From contig CALMEE010000009.1 in assembly GCA_937862885.1 (NCBI GenBank), positions 62,001 through 126,000 on the forward strand: 64,000 nucleotides of DNA, written 5' to 3'. The stretch is from an uncultured Planctomycetaceae bacterium (lineage in GTDB: Bacteria > Planctomycetota > Planctomycetia > Pirellulales > Pirellulaceae). This document shows positions 25,990 to 34,718 of this stretch, piece by piece; the stretch's first letter is position 1, and each line of letters opens with the position of its first letter. The position numbers were made by a program, and so were the translations under genes. The notes beneath the pieces are model-generated. The model made no database searches. It saw only the letters and a list, made by a program, of their open reading frames with translations, and was not told the origin of the DNA.

Positions 25990-26690
25990 CCCTGACCTCC
26001 GTTGGATATTGGTTGAGCGAGCATTTCATGCAGCCGATGCTCATTCATACAGAACTTCCGTTGACTGACTCGATTTGCAACATGCTCATCATGTGTCACC
26101 ACGATTAAAGTCGTGTTGTACCGGCTACATAATGTCTCTAGTAGCTCGAGAATATTGTCGGCGGTCGCTGCATCCAGATTTCCCGTAGGCTCGTCAGCCA
26201 AAATCAACTTCGGATGATTGATCAACGCGCGGGCAATTGCCACACGCTGTTGCTCCCCTCCCGATAGCTGATAAGGATAGTGATGTTTTCGATCTTCCAG
26301 CCCGACCTGACGGAGTAATTCGGCGGCACGGAGTCGTCTCGATTTTGCTGTTTCGCCATCAAGTAGAAGTGGCAACTCAACGTTTTGAATTGCCGAACGT
26401 TGGGGTATCAATTGAAATGATTGAAAAACAATGCCCACGGTTCGCAAGCGATAGTCGGACATTTCACGTCGATTCAGCTGATCCAAATTTCGCGAGTCAA
26501 CTTGCAACTTGCCGCTCGTCGGATGGTCCAAACCAGCAAGCAAATTGAGCAATGTCGATTTACCCGAACCACTCTTGCCGATAATGGCAACTCGTTCTCC
26601 AGCGTCAATGTGCAAAGTCAAATTCTGTAGAGCAGTCACCTGATGCGGATACTTTCCATAACGGCGACAAAGATCTTGGGCCTCGATCAT
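25986..26690 (-). CDS. ABC transporter ATP-binding protein, MacB/LolD type
   Basis: 234 residues, the usual length for stand-alone MacB/LolD/FtsE-type ATPases. All the parts are visible: Walker A GKSGSGKST, Q-loop region GIVFQSFQLIPQ, signature LSGGEQQRVAIARAL, Walker B LILADEPTGNLD, D-loop and H-loop VVTHDEHVA. It hydrolyses ATP at the inner membrane to drive the FtsX-type permease encoded immediately after it (ATGA overlap). The closest functional groups are lipoprotein release (LolD) and macrolide or peptide export (MacB). The sequence does not decide between them. Confidence 0.92.
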   Translation of the reverse strand: MIEAQDLCRRYGKYPHQVTALQNLTLHIDAGERVAIIGKSGSGKSTLLNLLAGLDHPTSGKLQVDSRNLDQLNRREMSDYRLRTVGIVFQSFQLIPQRSAIQNVELPLLLDGETAKSRRLRAAELLRQVGLEDRKHHYPYQLSGGEQQRVAIARALINHPKLILADEPTGNLDAATADNILELLETLCSRYNTTLIVVTHDEHVANRVSQRKFCMNEHRLHEMLAQPISNGGQG

Positions 26691-27202
26691 AATTGTGCTG
26701 CTTTTTTATCTTAAACCACTCAGCTTCCAACTTTCGACCTTAAGATCATGCAAGTTTCGTGAATGGTTGCTCAGAAGTCATTCATGGATTAGGGGAAGCC
26801 TTAGAACGAGCAATACATGCCTTCTTTCGACTAGGTCTTCCATCAACAGGTGAAACTTGTTGTTTGTTTACGATTATCATCCGTTCCGAAACAAACCGGG
26901 TACACGCTAACCGTCAATCACAAGATCGCCTTATTAGTAACGTCACTATCGCTCAAATACACGCAACTATTCTAGCAGTCCTGTCGCACCAGGTGGATAG
27001 CGAAATTCTCCGTGTCTTTCAATATCCGGAATTCACAGTCAAATGCATCGCCGCGTTTTTGGTGAATACATCATCCAGGCATGAGGACATCCCCGAATTT
27101 TGGGCACCAAATCGCATGCATTTTCACGTCGCATTTGTATAGCTGAACGTTTCCACCGCAGTAGGTTGCACGCAATTCGCCAAACAAACCTACATTCGAA
27201 TT
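26691..27202. other. Intergenic region, no gene recognised
   Basis: 512 bases between the ABC ATPase start and the photolyase stop, so it holds the ABC promoter. A rightward frame at 26759-27142 (127 codons) has no ribosome site and no recognisable domain and is not called. No RNA structure or repeat was seen. Confidence 0.35.
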
Positions 27203-28693
27203 CTATTCCACCGTTCCGTATTGCTGGAGGTAGCGATCCAAATGAAGCTTCCGTCGAGTATTGTCGCTCGACATGTACCGGATCTTGCCAAATATCCCGC
27301 GTTCCGGTCCCCAGGGTCGATCATATTTTCCCAAACACCAAAAGATGCCGCTGTAGGAATTGGGGTTGCGGCCGTCCAACGCATACTTATTATTCAGTTC
27401 AATCAAGTAGCTCAAGGCGATTTGAGGTGATTCCGTCCAATGCAAAATCTTCTTTCCCCATAACATGCGGAGATAATTTTGCATAATGCCTTCAACTCGC
27501 AATTGATTTTGAGCCGCATTCCACAAAGGATCGTGAGTCTGCGCCAGTTCGAATTGCTCCAACGTGTAGACGAATTCGCGTGCATCGCCGGCGTGTTCAT
27601 CGAGTGTAGCGATCGCCCAGGCGGGTAATGACTCATAATGATCGTAGTTCTCAACCAATGCACATTGGTTGAACCCCAACTCTCGCCAAGTAGTCAGCTC
27701 GTCAAGGAACGATTCTAGATTCTTTGACGCTCCCCACCATCCGCTGGAACTACCCGTCACTTTACTGGCCAGTTGCTCTATGCTCCAGTTTTCAGACTTT
27801 GTCGACTCAAGAAAAATCTCGTGTGCAGAAATATGCCCGAAATGGAGATAGGGCGAAAGGCCACTGGCCACGTTCAGGTCTGGATGATTTCGATCGTCGG
27901 CATATTGGGCAAGTCGCTGCTCGATAAATTCCTTCAGGCACTGCAACGCGCGAACTCGCCCGCCCTGCAACTTAGTTGAGACCGGAACGCTATGATCGAT
28001 CGGAAATTGTTTAAGGCAACTCGGTCCTGTCTCAATTAATTCCGTTAAATTGGCGACCGGCCACTGTTCCAGCGTTCCTGGGGGCAAGATCGACTGTAAA
28101 CTATGAGACGCAATTGCCCTCAATGCATGTGCTGGATTCTTGATCGGCATCTCTTGAAGGTGCGGACGAATTGACTTTTGTAAATGCCGACGAAAATCAT
28201 ACGCGCGTTGAAAAACTCTATCCGTACTCCGCATCGGATAGACTCCGTTTGAATCGATTACTTCAATACAAACTGGCACTTTACGCGAAGCCGTTGCCGT
28301 CATTTTGGGGATAAAAAAGCAAGGGAAGTCATCGCTGACGACTACACAGGCGCGGCCAGATAATCGTTCAAGTAGACCTTTGCCTTCTCCCAATCCCATC
28401 TCTAAGTAGGGATAATAGATGACGTTATTTTGTGCCGCCTGCCTATGGTTGTCGTGCATGCCCTGAATGACGAACCAGTGGATGCGGTCGCTGTTCCAAC
28501 GATAGTCGCACCGCAAGGCCTCTAGTATCACCAACGGTTTGCTCAGATGAATGGACCACTCAACAGCCCGTTGTAGGCTGAAGTTGTACTCGATCCGTCG
28601 ATTCGCTATCATCCAGTAAAGAACGAAATTACCGTCGCGATTGGCCGGAAGGTGGTTTAAAGAACGGATACGCGATTGCGGGACATTGCTCAT
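27203..28693 (-). CDS. phrB: Class II CPD deoxyribodipyrimidine photolyase
   Basis: 496 residues. The class II layout is clear: the N-terminal photolyase alpha/beta domain starts FVLYWMIANRRIEYNFSLQRA, and the C-terminal FAD domain has VEGIMQNYLRMLWGKKIL, then YALDGRNPNSYSGIFWCLGKYDRPWGPE and the terminal FGKIRYMSS. It repairs cyclobutane pyrimidine dimers with blue/near-UV light and FADH-. It is read from the same strand as, and overlaps by ATGA with, the beta-propeller gene, and the MerR-type regulator lies just upstream of that, so all three are probably one transcript. Placement next to a cyclopropane-fatty-acid cassette is a known theme in light and singlet-oxygen responses of other bacteria. 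Confidence 0.92.
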   Translation of the reverse strand: MSNVPQSRIRSLNHLPANRDGNFVLYWMIANRRIEYNFSLQRAVEWSIHLSKPLVILEALRCDYRWNSDRIHWFVIQGMHDNHRQAAQNNVIYYPYLEMGLGEGKGLLERLSGRACVVVSDDFPCFFIPKMTATASRKVPVCIEVIDSNGVYPMRSTDRVFQRAYDFRRHLQKSIRPHLQEMPIKNPAHALRAIASHSLQSILPPGTLEQWPVANLTELIETGPSCLKQFPIDHSVPVSTKLQGGRVRALQCLKEFIEQRLAQYADDRNHPDLNVASGLSPYLHFGHISAHEIFLESTKSENWSIEQLASKVTGSSSGWWGASKNLESFLDELTTWRELGFNQCALVENYDHYESLPAWAIATLDEHAGDAREFVYTLEQFELAQTHDPLWNAAQNQLRVEGIMQNYLRMLWGKKILHWTESPQIALSYLIELNNKYALDGRNPNSYSGIFWCLGKYDRPWGPERGIFGKIRYMSSDNTRRKLHLDRYLQQYGTVE

Positions 28694-29985
28694 CGATCAG
28701 ATTTCTTTGACGACTTGGCGGGCGCTTCCGCTTGGGAATCTGGTGATTCTTGGGCACTCTTCAATTCGTAAACCGCCAAACCCTTAAGCTCCCGTATAAA
28801 CAATTGATTCCCGCTGACCGCCAAATGGGCCCAGGTCTCTTGCCCACTAATTGTGCGTTCAGCTTCGACTTCAAACCCTTCAGGCGTGGCCTTGATGAGT
28901 AATAATTTCCCGTCATGATTTAAGGACAATATCTGATTGCCGCTCGCAACCAAACTGGCGTATTCAGCGCTGGGTGCGCTCCGCCAATTTTCTCTACCTG
29001 ATTTCCAGTCGAGACAACAAAACCTCTTATTCCGCAGATGCAAGTAAATCGAGTCACCAACTACCACTGGTGAGGACATATACCCTTGGATGTTGTTCTG
29101 CCATTTCTCCTTTATTTGCCATACTCCTTCCAACAAGTCAAGCTCAAACATAAACGATTGACCGCCGTAGCTGCTGGTGAAGATCTGATTGTTCACAATT
29201 GTGGGCGTAAGAATGTTCATGCCACGAAATGATGGGATTTCCTTCCTCCAAAGAATCTTGCCCGAGTGGTCATCGATGCCCATTAACTCTGCCCGGGTCT
29301 GTACGACGAGTTGGCGGACTCCATGAATTTCAACCAACATGGGTGATGAAAAGGCGCTACCCCACATTCCTCCTGCATCTTCTGCTGATTTCCAGATGAC
29401 GTTGCCGTCGCGCTTATTCAACTTAAACACGGCTGCACCAGCTTGTACATAGACGTGGTTCCCATCGACCAAAGGCGAGCAAACGAATCCGAAGTCGGGA
29501 TTCGGCGAACGAAATCGAGTCGGAAAATCGAGCTTCCATACCTCGGTTCCCTTTCTTGCATCGAGACAAACCAAGACATCTTTCATCCCAGCTACGTAGA
29601 GTAGCCCATCGTCGTAGGCAGGGGTCGAGCGAATCCAGTCACCGTTCCTACGCGCGAAGAACGGGACCTTCATCGCGCCCTCCCATTTGGCCTCCCAGAC
29701 CTTCTCGCCGGTTTGACGATTAAATGCGTAGACGATTTCGTATTTCTCATCTCGCGTCTCCGTCGTGTAAACCAGATCCCCCACGACAATCGGACCGGAG
29801 TAGCTGGGCCCTAAATCGACATGCCACAGTCGCACTAGATTTGATTCGTCCAAGTTGGGTCCAAACGACGTCATAGGGACCTGCCCATTTCGTTTTGGAC
29901 CACGCCATTGCGGCCAGTCCGAATTTGTGTCAGTAATCGCACTCAACAGGACGATCAAGCATGAATAAAAAAATGTCGACATCAT
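28690..29985 (-). CDS. PQQ-type beta-propeller repeat protein, exported
   Basis: 431 residues with a signal peptide (FFYSCLIVLLSAITDTNS) and then DWPQWRGPKRNG, the standard opening of planctomycete PQQ-like propellers. At least six blade repeats follow with the Trp-rich closing strand (GEKVWEAKWEG, GTEVWKLDFPT, GNVIWKSAED, GKILWRKEIPS, GRENWRSAPS). No PQQ-binding catalytic residues could be assigned, so a scaffold role like BamB or a ligand-binding role is more likely than a dehydrogenase. The charged Ser/Lys tail (PAKSSKKSDR) is probably disordered. Its position between the MerR-type regulator and the photolyase, overlapping the latter by four bases, is unusual. Confidence 0.82.
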   Translation of the reverse strand: MMSTFFYSCLIVLLSAITDTNSDWPQWRGPKRNGQVPMTSFGPNLDESNLVRLWHVDLGPSYSGPIVVGDLVYTTETRDEKYEIVYAFNRQTGEKVWEAKWEGAMKVPFFARRNGDWIRSTPAYDDGLLYVAGMKDVLVCLDARKGTEVWKLDFPTRFRSPNPDFGFVCSPLVDGNHVYVQAGAAVFKLNKRDGNVIWKSAEDAGGMWGSAFSSPMLVEIHGVRQLVVQTRAELMGIDDHSGKILWRKEIPSFRGMNILTPTIVNNQIFTSSYGGQSFMFELDLLEGVWQIKEKWQNNIQGYMSSPVVVGDSIYLHLRNKRFCCLDWKSGRENWRSAPSAEYASLVASGNQILSLNHDGKLLLIKATPEGFEVEAERTISGQETWAHLAVSGNQLFIRELKGLAVYELKSAQESPDSQAEAPAKSSKKSDR

Positions 29986-30060
29986 ATTCCTTTACTACGG
30001 CGAATTTAGATTATTGAACTATACCTTGGCATTACTCGTTTCAGAATTTGGCAAACATAC

Positions 30061-30948
30061 TTATGGTTGATTCGAATTCAACGTATCTACAAAGGATTCA
30101 AGTTGCGTCAGCGTCTCGCAGCTTGCACTAAAACGAATCCTGTTGCGGATTTCTGGAACCAATGCGCGACCACCAACGACTATCAGCACCTCCGGCGGAA
30201 CAGAAGCTTGAAATTCCAAATATTCCCGTACAAACTGATCACTTTGTGCAATATGAGATAGCGAAATCCAGACCAGCTTCGGCTGCAAATCGACCACAGC
30301 CGCTGAGAGCGAATTTAACGGCAGATTCGTTCCCATGTCCCGTGCGCACCAACCTCGTTGCCGCATTACTGTCTCGACAAGAGCGCTGGGCAGCGCGTAG
30401 TGGTCGTGTAGCAGCGATCCGCCGATCGCCAACGGACCTCCATCCGGTTGAGAGATCATCATTTGGATCTCATCCACCAATCGTTTAGCAATCTCGCAAG
30501 CGCGGCGTTCATGGAAAGTTTCGATTTCGCCACAGCTGGTGAATCGCCCGATACGTTGGAATGTTGGGGCAATGAGTCGATCGCCAATCTCGCTAACGGG
30601 CACTTTCTGGAGAAACAAATCGACTACGATTCGCCGTGCTCTGCGTTCGTTGCCCTCTAATAAGGCTGCCAGAAAATTACTGGAAACTTCCTCGATACTG
30701 GATGAGGTAGTCGGCTCCAGAGCTAAACCGAGAATTTCCGGTCGGACTATTGGATGCCCGGTTTGGCTGAGAAACTCGATGACCGACGTTGCATAGATGC
30801 GGCGATGGCCTCCAGCGGTTTTTCGAAACCGAATGCGCCCTTGATCACACCAACGTTTTAACGACGATTCACTTACGCCAATCGCTTTGGCAACTTGTTT
30901 GGGGCTTAAACTTGGCGTTTCTATCGGTTGGGGAAATGTTGAAATCAT
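30061..30948 (-). CDS. MerR-family regulator with B12-binding-like domain (CarH/LitR type)
   Basis: 295 residues in three parts. Residues 13-60 are a MerR winged helix (LSPKQVAKAIGVSESSLKRW, then GGHRRIY). Residues 85-165 are a helical-bundle cap. Residues 170-285 are a Rossmann-like cobalamin domain. CarH senses light through adenosylcobalamin using a Trp-x9-Glu-His motif and a lower-ligand His in Glu-x-His-x-x-Gly. Here the aligned positions are Thr137, Glu147, Arg148 and His183 (in LLHDHYALPS), so the lower His and the Glu remain, while the Trp, the second His and the Gly are lost. It may bind another corrinoid or act without one, as reported for some CarA-like relatives. GGAG precedes the ATG. 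It is divergent from a fatty-acid-modification cassette, its probable target. Confidence 0.85.
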   Translation of the reverse strand: MISTFPQPIETPSLSPKQVAKAIGVSESSLKRWCDQGRIRFRKTAGGHRRIYATSVIEFLSQTGHPIVRPEILGLALEPTTSSSIEEVSSNFLAALLEGNERRARRIVVDLFLQKVPVSEIGDRLIAPTFQRIGRFTSCGEIETFHERRACEIAKRLVDEIQMMISQPDGGPLAIGGSLLHDHYALPSALVETVMRQRGWCARDMGTNLPLNSLSAAVVDLQPKLVWISLSHIAQSDQFVREYLEFQASVPPEVLIVVGGRALVPEIRNRIRFSASCETLTQLESFVDTLNSNQP

Positions 30949-30980
30949 CGGTCTACTCCAACGTAATAATGGACTTTGGG

Positions 30981-31011
30981 TTGACTTACCTTTTTGTGTA
31001 CGGTATCCGTA
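30981..31011 (+). promoter_or_regulatory. Candidate promoter with overlapping palindromic operator
   Basis: In the 166-base gap between the MerR-type gene and the flavin oxidoreductase, TTGACT (30981-30986) is followed after 17 bases by TATCCG (31004-31009), a possible -35/-10 pair reading rightward. The -10 overlaps a perfect inverted repeat, TACGG-TAT-CCGTA (30999-31011). MerR-type regulators bind dyads at or between promoter elements, so this is the best operator candidate. No second copy was seen before the propeller gene. Confidence 0.38.
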
Positions 31012-31114
31012 ACAGCCTGGCGTATTCAGGTCGCCATTGTTATTGGCTGGTTGTGAACGATATTCGCAGCAAAACGTTCACTGGATTCTTCAGAGATTTT
31101 AATTTTTTGCGAAT

Positions 31115-32464
31115 ATGCGAATTGCCATCATTGGGGGCGGGATCTCTGGGTTGACCCTGGCCCATTTTTTGTACCGAGAATACCCAAAACGGCTTCGTGC
31201 CAAGCCGAGTCGTGGTTCGCAAAGTGAGCCAGCACACGTCACGACTGATCAACAAAGTGGAACCGTCTATCTCAAGGTCTTCGAGGCCGAAAAGTACCTT
31301 GGCGGTCATACCAGGTCAATTCAGGTTGATGATCCCAGTGGCCCACTGAATATCGATATGGGGTTCATTGTCTTTAATCAGCGAACCTACCCTAATTTTT
31401 GTGAAATCCTGAAACAGCTCAATGTTGACTCCCAGCCAACAAAAATGAGCTTCAGCGTCCATTGTGAAAAAACGGATTTGCTTTACAGAGGCTTGGACAT
31501 TGATGGACTATTTGCCCAGCGAAAGAACTTGCTGAACCCACGTTTCGGGAAAATGTTGTTGGATTGGCTTCGTTTCAACAAGTTAGCCCAGCGTCTTTTG
31601 CTCGAGGGTTGGAACGAGTTGACCGTCGATGAATTCTTTGCGCGGCATAAATTCGGGAGCTATTTTCGCGACTACTATTTCTACCCGATGGGATCAGCAG
31701 TCTGGTCGTCACCCAAAAGCAGTTTTGGGAAATTCCCGATATTCCCGATACTTCAGTTCTATAGAAATCATGGGCTGATCGGCCTAGATCTTCCCCAATG
31801 GCGCGTTATTACTGGCGGCTCAAGTAGATATGTCGATAAACTTCGCCGCTCCATTGAACCATTCTTGTCAACAGACACGCGTGTGCACCAGGTTATCCCG
31901 TTCAACAACCACGTTCGCGTCGTTCTGGAGTCGGGGATGTACGAGGAATTTGAACACGTCGTGTTCGCCACCCATTCCGACCAGGCGTTAGAACTCTTAG
32001 GAGTGAACGCGCCCCCATTGGTGAAGTCGGTGCTTAGCAAGTTTCCCTATGAGCCAAATGTGGTCACGCTTCATAAGGATACACGATTATTGCCCAAGAA
32101 TAGGCGGGCCTGGGCCTGCTGGAACTATTTTCTCCCAAGGAGTGAATCCGCCAAGGCCACGCTTACGTACAACATGAATAAGTTACAAAACTTGAGGAGC
32201 GAAACAACCTATTTGGTGACCCTGAATCGAGAGTCGGAAATCGACACGAATTCAATTTTGAACTCAGTCGTTTTTTCCCATCCGCAATTTACGGCCGATC
32301 GGGTAAAGGCTCAATCCGAACATCAACATTTGATTGGTCTGAATGGACTCTCGTTCTGCGGCGCTTATTGGGGGAATGGGTTTCACGAAGATGGAGTCAA
32401 GAGCGCACTGCCAGTGCTGGATTACTTGAACGAGAAATTGAAGCATGTTCAGCTGCGTCTATGA
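31115..32464 (+). CDS. FAD-dependent amine-oxidase-type oxidoreductase (COG2907-like)
   Basis: 449 residues. The N-terminal FAD-binding Rossmann motif is RIAIIGGGISGLTLAHFL, an insertion follows (residues about 28-50), and then ERYLGGHTRSI-like sequence, IDMGFIVFNQRTYPNF, and the C-terminal flavin-contact region GLSFCGAYWGNGFHEDGV, characteristic of the flavoprotein that accompanies cyclopropane-fatty-acid-synthase genes. In Rhodobacter a related flavin oxidase (UfaO) takes part in furan-containing fatty acid formation; this parallel is from general knowledge. First gene of a four-gene rightward set whose members overlap or nearly abut. The ATG at 31115 starts directly at the Rossmann strand. 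Confidence 0.85.
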   Translation: MRIAIIGGGISGLTLAHFLYREYPKRLRAKPSRGSQSEPAHVTTDQQSGTVYLKVFEAEKYLGGHTRSIQVDDPSGPLNIDMGFIVFNQRTYPNFCEILKQLNVDSQPTKMSFSVHCEKTDLLYRGLDIDGLFAQRKNLLNPRFGKMLLDWLRFNKLAQRLLLEGWNELTVDEFFARHKFGSYFRDYYFYPMGSAVWSSPKSSFGKFPIFPILQFYRNHGLIGLDLPQWRVITGGSSRYVDKLRRSIEPFLSTDTRVHQVIPFNNHVRVVLESGMYEEFEHVVFATHSDQALELLGVNAPPLVKSVLSKFPYEPNVVTLHKDTRLLPKNRRAWACWNYFLPRSESAKATLTYNMNKLQNLRSETTYLVTLNRESEIDTNSILNSVVFSHPQFTADRVKAQSEHQHLIGLNGLSFCGAYWGNGFHEDGVKSALPVLDYLNEKLKHVQLRL

Positions 32465-33311
32465 AGGTTGGGTACGGCATCGCAGGCATCGTCCGTCGGC
32501 TCATCATTTTCGGAAAAACCTGTTTATGCTTTATCTCGACTTGGACGAGGTCGAACAGGCATTGTCGTGCCATTGGTGTTGGTCAACGACATCGCCAAAT
32601 CTTGCTTGGTTTCGCTTACAAGATCATGCCAATTGGCCTGATCAACGGTCGGCGATCACGCGGGCCACGCAATTGAAAGACGAAGTTCGAGCATTCGTTG
32701 AAAGCAATTCGAACAATTCCGTCAGTGGGCCAGTTCGTTTATTGACCGGACTGCGGCACTTTGGCTTCTTGATGAACCCCGTTTCGTTTTACTTTTGTTT
32801 TGACCATGCCGAGGAACTTCAGCATGTGATTGCTGAGGTCAATAATACTCCCTGGGGAGAGCGTCATCGGTACTTGCTGCAGCAAACTCATTTTACGAAC
32901 CAGGCCACGCCGCTGAAAAAGGAGTTCCACGTTTCTCCGTTTATGCATATGGACTTAATGTATCGCTGGTCAATTCATCAGCCCACAATCAATGGTGACC
33001 GCCGTCTGATCATCAATATCGAAAATTACGAAGGTCCGCTCGCCAACGGTGGCGAAAGCGCGTTCCCCTCGGTTGAGACTCGTCAAAAACAATCGGTCGA
33101 AACGAGTCCACTTTTTGATGTGATGCTCAACATGAAGCGTGTCGAGATTTGTCGAAAAGTACTAAGCCGACTTCTCTTCAAATATCCTTGGCCGAGTATG
33201 CAAGTCTACTTAGGCATCTATTGGAATGCGTTAAAGCTTTGGCGAAGGAAGGTTCCATTTTTTCCGCATCCGAAGCATGCGGTGATGAAACCGAAGCGCG
33301 AAAACATGTAA
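32445..33311 (+). CDS. DUF1365 family protein
   Basis: 288 residues overlapping the oxidoreductase gene by 20 bases. The opening SCVYEGWVRHRRHRPSAHHF and FMLYLDLDEV are the signature of DUF1365. Further conserved blocks are GLRHFGFLMNPVSFYFCFD, EVNNTPWGERHRYLL, FHVSPFMHMDLMYRW and WNALKLWRRKVPFFPHP. The function is not established. The family is almost always encoded between a COG2907 flavoprotein and a cyclopropane-fatty-acid synthase, as here, and is thought to help modify membrane fatty acids. The alternative Met start further in would remove the family's N-terminal signature. Confidence 0.9.
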   Translation: MFSCVYEGWVRHRRHRPSAHHFRKNLFMLYLDLDEVEQALSCHWCWSTTSPNLAWFRLQDHANWPDQRSAITRATQLKDEVRAFVESNSNNSVSGPVRLLTGLRHFGFLMNPVSFYFCFDHAEELQHVIAEVNNTPWGERHRYLLQQTHFTNQATPLKKEFHVSPFMHMDLMYRWSIHQPTINGDRRLIINIENYEGPLANGGESAFPSVETRQKQSVETSPLFDVMLNMKRVEICRKVLSRLLFKYPWPSMQVYLGIYWNALKLWRRKVPFFPHPKHAVMKPKRENM

Positions 33312-33344
33312 GTATCTTTAACAGGAATCAATCAGCAGGCGTCA

Positions 33345-34718
33345 ATGTTCAAACGTATTCTTGAAAAGATGGTGCAGAGAAAGCTCGCAAACTTGCGAAG
33401 CGGGCAACTCATTCTTGACCTAGCAGATCGACAAATTCGTTTCGGCAACGAAGGCAGCGTTCCTTCCGTCATAATCCACGTGCACAATGATCGACTATTC
33501 CAAAGAATTGCTTGGGGTGGTGATTTAGGTGCCGCTGAGTCCTACATGGATGGCGATTGGGACTGCGACGACCTCGTAAATCTGTTTCGTATTATGATTG
33601 CGAATTTGGATACGGCGGACGCACTAAAGCGCGGATCGGGGAGAATTCGCGCGAAGCTGTTGCACTTGGCCCAAATTCTCCGCCCAAACTTACAACGGCG
33701 AGCCAAGCAAAATATTTTGCAACACTACGATCTGAGCAACAACTTCTTCGCCAATTTCTTGGATCCAACGTTGAGTTACTCGTCCGCGATTTTTGCTGAT
33801 CCGCAAGAGTCTTTGGAAAACGCATCGCTCAGAAAACTACAACTGGTATGCGAAAAACTGCAACTTTCTCCTGCACACCACTTGCTAGAGATTGGCACGG
33901 GCTGGGGCAGCTTGGCGATCTTCGCAGCCAAAAACTATGGCTGCCGCGTAACGACAACAACGGTTTCGGATCAACAGTTTCGATTAGCGGGTGAACGAAT
34001 TCGTCAATTTGGGTTGGAATCGCAGATTACCTTGCTAAACAGAGATTATCGTGAACTCAAAGGAACGTTCGATCGGATTGTCTCCATCGAGATGATTGAA
34101 GCTGTCGGGCACCGGTTTCTAAAACATTTCTTCTCGTGTTGCAACCGGCTTTTAGATCCATCCGGGCTGATGTTGTTGCAAGGCATCGTGATTCGGGATC
34201 AACGCTTCGAATTCCATACCAAAAACATTGATTTCATGCGGAGGTATATTTTCCCCGGCGGTTGTTTGCCCTCAGTCACCGCATTGCTGCATGCTATGAC
34301 TGAAGGGAGCGAAATGCGGATGTTGCATTTGGAAGACATCGCCGCCCATTATCCGCCAACGCTTTTGAGTTGGTTGAACGCCTTCGATCACAACGAACCT
34401 AGCATTCGCGAATTGGGTTTTGACGAACGATTTCTGCGCATGTGGCGGTTTTACTTTTGCTATTGTGCGGCAGCATTTCTCGAACGCCAGGTAAACAACA
34501 TCCAGGCCTTGTTCGCTGGTCCGCTGTCTCGACATGACGTAACCCAGTTTCAGTGGAATCTGAAAGACTTAGCAGTAAGAAATCTTGCTGCCAGACCGTG
34601 CAACGATGTGGACCAAAACGGTAGAGCCGCCGAAATTGCAGATTCAATGCACGCATTCTCTACGGATTCTTACCCAAGATTTAGGCCTGATTCAGTGTCC
34701 GTTTCTGGAGAGCTCTGA
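33345..34718 (+). CDS. cfa: Cyclopropane-fatty-acyl-phospholipid synthase family methyltransferase
   Basis: 457 residues. The N-terminal part (HNDRLFQRIAWGGDLGAAES, then YMDGDWDCDDL) and YDLSNNFFANFLDPTLSYS are typical of the family. The SAM site is HHLLEIGTGWGSLAIFAA, followed by TTVSDQQF and RIVSIEMIEAVGHRF, and the terminal region is MWRFYFCYCAAAFLERQVNN. It transfers a methyl group from SAM to the double bond of membrane acyl chains, making cyclopropane or methylated/furan precursors. Part of the DUF1365-cfa-DUF1295 set; its TGA shares one base with the next ATG. A Cys-rich/Asp tail extends beyond the usual end by about 40 residues. Confidence 0.9.
   Translation: MFKRILEKMVQRKLANLRSGQLILDLADRQIRFGNEGSVPSVIIHVHNDRLFQRIAWGGDLGAAESYMDGDWDCDDLVNLFRIMIANLDTADALKRGSGRIRAKLLHLAQILRPNLQRRAKQNILQHYDLSNNFFANFLDPTLSYSSAIFADPQESLENASLRKLQLVCEKLQLSPAHHLLEIGTGWGSLAIFAAKNYGCRVTTTTVSDQQFRLAGERIRQFGLESQITLLNRDYRELKGTFDRIVSIEMIEAVGHRFLKHFFSCCNRLLDPSGLMLLQGIVIRDQRFEFHTKNIDFMRRYIFPGGCLPSVTALLHAMTEGSEMRMLHLEDIAAHYPPTLLSWLNAFDHNEPSIRELGFDERFLRMWRFYFCYCAAAFLERQVNNIQALFAGPLSRHDVTQFQWNLKDLAVRNLAARPCNDVDQNGRAAEIADSMHAFSTDSYPRFRPDSVSVSGEL

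Noticed and set aside
26759-27142. 127-codon rightward frame between the ABC operon and the photolyase
   Set aside because: No ribosome site, no domain, mixed Cys/His-rich composition; probably a chance open frame.
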